A stretch of DNA of 64,000 nucleotides. It comes from Streptomyces sporangiiformans. GTDB taxonomy: Bacteria; Actinomycetota; Actinomycetes; Streptomycetales; Streptomycetaceae. A model generated the notes under the pieces. The model saw nothing but the letters and a program-made list of their open reading frames with translations, did not search any database and was not told where the DNA came from. A program made the position numbers and the translations under genes. The stretch is from the NCBI RefSeq assembly GCF_005768555.2, contig NZ_VCHX02000129.1:129573-193572 (forward strand), read 5' to 3'. This document shows positions 62,759-64,000 of this stretch, one piece after another. Position 1 is the first letter of the stretch. Every line of letters begins with the position of its first letter.

Positions 62759-63454
62759 TCATGTGTGCCAGTCGAGCGGGACCCGCTTCTCGCGGTCCCA
62801 CGGCTGCTCCCAGCCCGCGAAGTGCAGCAGGCGGTCGATGACTCCGGCCGTGAAGCCCCAGACCAGGGCGGATTCGACCAGGAATGCCGGACCTGTGTGG
62901 CCTCTGGGGTGCACGGTCGTGGCCCTGTTCGCCGGATTCGTGAGATCCGCCACGGGGACCGTGAAGACGCGCGCCGTCTCGTTCGGGTCGACGACTCCCA
63001 CCGGGCTCGGCTCGCGCCACCAGCCCAGCACGGGGGTGACCACGAAGCCGCTCACCGGGATGTAGAGCGCGGGCAGTACGCCGAAGAGCTGGACGCCACG
63101 CGGGTCGAGCCCGGTCTCCTCCTCGGCCTCGCGGAGAGCGGCCCGCAACGGCCCGTCGGCCTTCGGGTCGCCGTCCTCGGGGTCGAGGGCGCCACCGGGG
63201 AACGACGGCTGCCCGGCGTGCGATCTGAGCGAGCTGGCCCGCTCCATGAGCAGCAACTCGGGACCGCGCTCGCCCTCGCCGAACAGGATCAGTACGGCGG
63301 ACTGGCGCCCCGCACCGTTCGCCGGCGGCAGGAAGCGGCTCAGCTGGAGCGGCTCGACCGTCTCGACCGCGTGCACGACCGGGTCCAGCCAGTCGGGCAG
63401 GCCGTCCTTGCACACCGCCAGCCGGCCGCCCCGCATGTCGCTCGCGCGTGTCAT
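62759..63454 (-). CDS. NUDIX hydrolase, CoA pyrophosphatase type
   Basis: A 231-residue protein; ATG 63454 (GTG 63460 possible). NuCoA motif ELLLMERASSLRSHAGQPSFPGG precedes the Nudix box GGALDPED...RAALREAEEETGL. This is the NudL/YeaB class, which cleaves CoA and oxidised CoA to 4'-phosphopantetheine and 3',5'-ADP. Same strand as the upstream nth. Confidence 0.9.
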   Translation of the reverse strand: MTRASDMRGGRLAVCKDGLPDWLDPVVHAVETVEPLQLSRFLPPANGAGRQSAVLILFGEGERGPELLLMERASSLRSHAGQPSFPGGALDPEDGDPKADGPLRAALREAEEETGLDPRGVQLFGVLPALYIPVSGFVVTPVLGWWREPSPVGVVDPNETARVFTVPVADLTNPANRATTVHPRGHTGPAFLVESALVWGFTAGVIDRLLHFAGWEQPWDREKRVPLDWHT

Positions 63455-63584
63455 CGCCACCCCCGTTCTGCTGCTCTCAACGCCTGCGCCCTCGCAGATC
63501 GTTCCGTCATCGGGCCCCGGAACCGGCCCCGGACTCGGACTCGGCCCTGGAACCGGCCCCGGGCCCGGGCCTCGGCGGAGGCGC

Positions 63585-64000
63585 TCATGGCGAGGGCGCT
63601 CTCAGCGGGGGTGCCGGGATGCCGCCTGCGTCCAAGTACGCCTGCGGGGGCTTGAGCCGCTGGCCCGGGAAGCCGCCCTTCTCGTACTTCAGGAGCTTCC
63701 TGGCCTTCTCCGGGTCCGTCTCGCCCTCCCCGTACGCCGGGCAGAGCGGCGCGATGGGGCAGGCGCCGCAGGCGGGCTTGCGGGCGTGGCATATGCGCCG
63801 TCCATGGAAGATCACGTGGTGCGAGAGCATCGTCCACTCGCTCTTCGGGAAGAGCGCGCCGACGGCGGCCTCGATCTTGTCCGGATCCTTCTCGTCGGTC
63901 CACTGCCAGCGGCGGACGAGCCGCTGAAAGTGGGTGTCCACGGTGATTCCGGGCCGCCCGAAGGCGTTGCCGAGGACCACGAAGGCCGTCTTGCGCCCTA
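63585..64000 (-). CDS. nth: Endonuclease III, 5' end outside the window
   Basis: The C-terminal 138 residues are visible, open through the window edge. The first residues GRKTAFVVLGNAFG complete the helix-hairpin-helix; the catalytic Asp is in GITVDTHFQRLVRR. The iron-sulfur loop CHARKPACGACPIAPLC shows C-x6-C-x2-C-x5-C. A bifunctional DNA glycosylase/lyase that removes oxidised pyrimidines. The downstream gap to the NUDIX gene holds repeated GGAACCGGCCCC units. Confidence 0.94.
   Translation of the reverse strand, partial: GRKTAFVVLGNAFGRPGITVDTHFQRLVRRWQWTDEKDPDKIEAAVGALFPKSEWTMLSHHVIFHGRRICHARKPACGACPIAPLCPAYGEGETDPEKARKLLKYEKGGFPGQRLKPPQAYLDAGGIPAPPLRAPSP

Overview
The window is high-GC actinobacterial DNA and almost certainly from Streptomyces. 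The evidence is strongly GC-biased third codon positions, rare TTA codons, GTG and TTG starts, bldG, the membrane-anchored thymidylate kinase fusion, and a gene order that I recall as matching the S. coelicolor SCO3540-SCO3569 neighbourhood (from memory, not searched).

Region 1 (1-16103, all + strand) is most of a biosynthetic gene cluster whose 5' end lies outside the window. In order it holds an acyl-adenylating ligase (partial), an acyl carrier protein, a GNAT acyltransferase, a C45-type Ntn hydrolase/acyltransferase, a type II thioesterase, an 77-residue protein, a KAS III-like enzyme with an altered catalytic triad, a large haem-oxygenase-like diiron oxidase (HDO) candidate, a Lys1-like plus Lys9-like saccharopine dehydrogenase pair, an ATP-grasp ligase, a small one-helix membrane protein, an EamA exporter, a STAND ATPase without a visible DNA-binding domain, and a valine/leucine-dehydrogenase homologue that has lost its catalytic lysine. 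Most junctions overlap by a few bases, so this reads as one translationally coupled operon. The dehydrogenase pair suggests lysine to 2-aminoadipate-6-semialdehyde (or its cyclic imine). The HDO could modify this, the ATP-grasp enzyme could form an amide, and the ACP/ligase/KAS III/C45/thioesterase set could add an acyl group. I do not recognise the cluster as a described pathway. Two genes carry TTA codons, which suggests bldA-dependent expression.

Region 2 (about 16.2-22.7 kb) is flanked by a 44-bp direct repeat. The right copy is the 3' half of an intact tRNA-Thr(CGU) gene and the left copy is only that 3' half, each beside its own hairpin. This is the signature of integration into a tRNA gene. 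The island has no integrase. It carries a relic of a PIN-domain gene, an ECF-type sigma factor fused through a zinc-finger-like HxxxCxxC motif and membrane helices to an extracytoplasmic arabinose-binding AbfB/CBM42 domain, a secreted GH10-GH62 bifunctional arabinoxylanase, and an SDR oxidoreductase. The sigma-CBM fusion beside its probable target enzyme is the most striking unit in the window.

Region 3 (22.8-64 kb) is conserved chromosomal core. It runs leftward from 42.3 to 22.8 kb through an AP/TAP-type lipoprotein peptidase, holB, the tmk fusion, topA, a small membrane protein, a SAM methyltransferase, a lipoprotein, the H+-pyrophosphatase hppA, an anti-sigma kinase and bldG, with a rightward MrfA-like helicase diverging from bldG. 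A leftward Tad/Flp pilus operon follows (42.5-47.8 kb). Then come a HAD phosphatase, a degenerate Fic-like protein, a CooC/MinD-like ATPase, a polysaccharide-deacetylase-like lipoprotein, a SulP-carbonic anhydrase fusion, acs, nhaA, a holin-like membrane protein, an epoxide-hydrolase-like enzyme, a MarP-type protease, a NUDIX CoA pyrophosphatase and the 3' part of nth. Several intergenic gaps hold short tandem repeats, palindromes or hairpins, listed separately.
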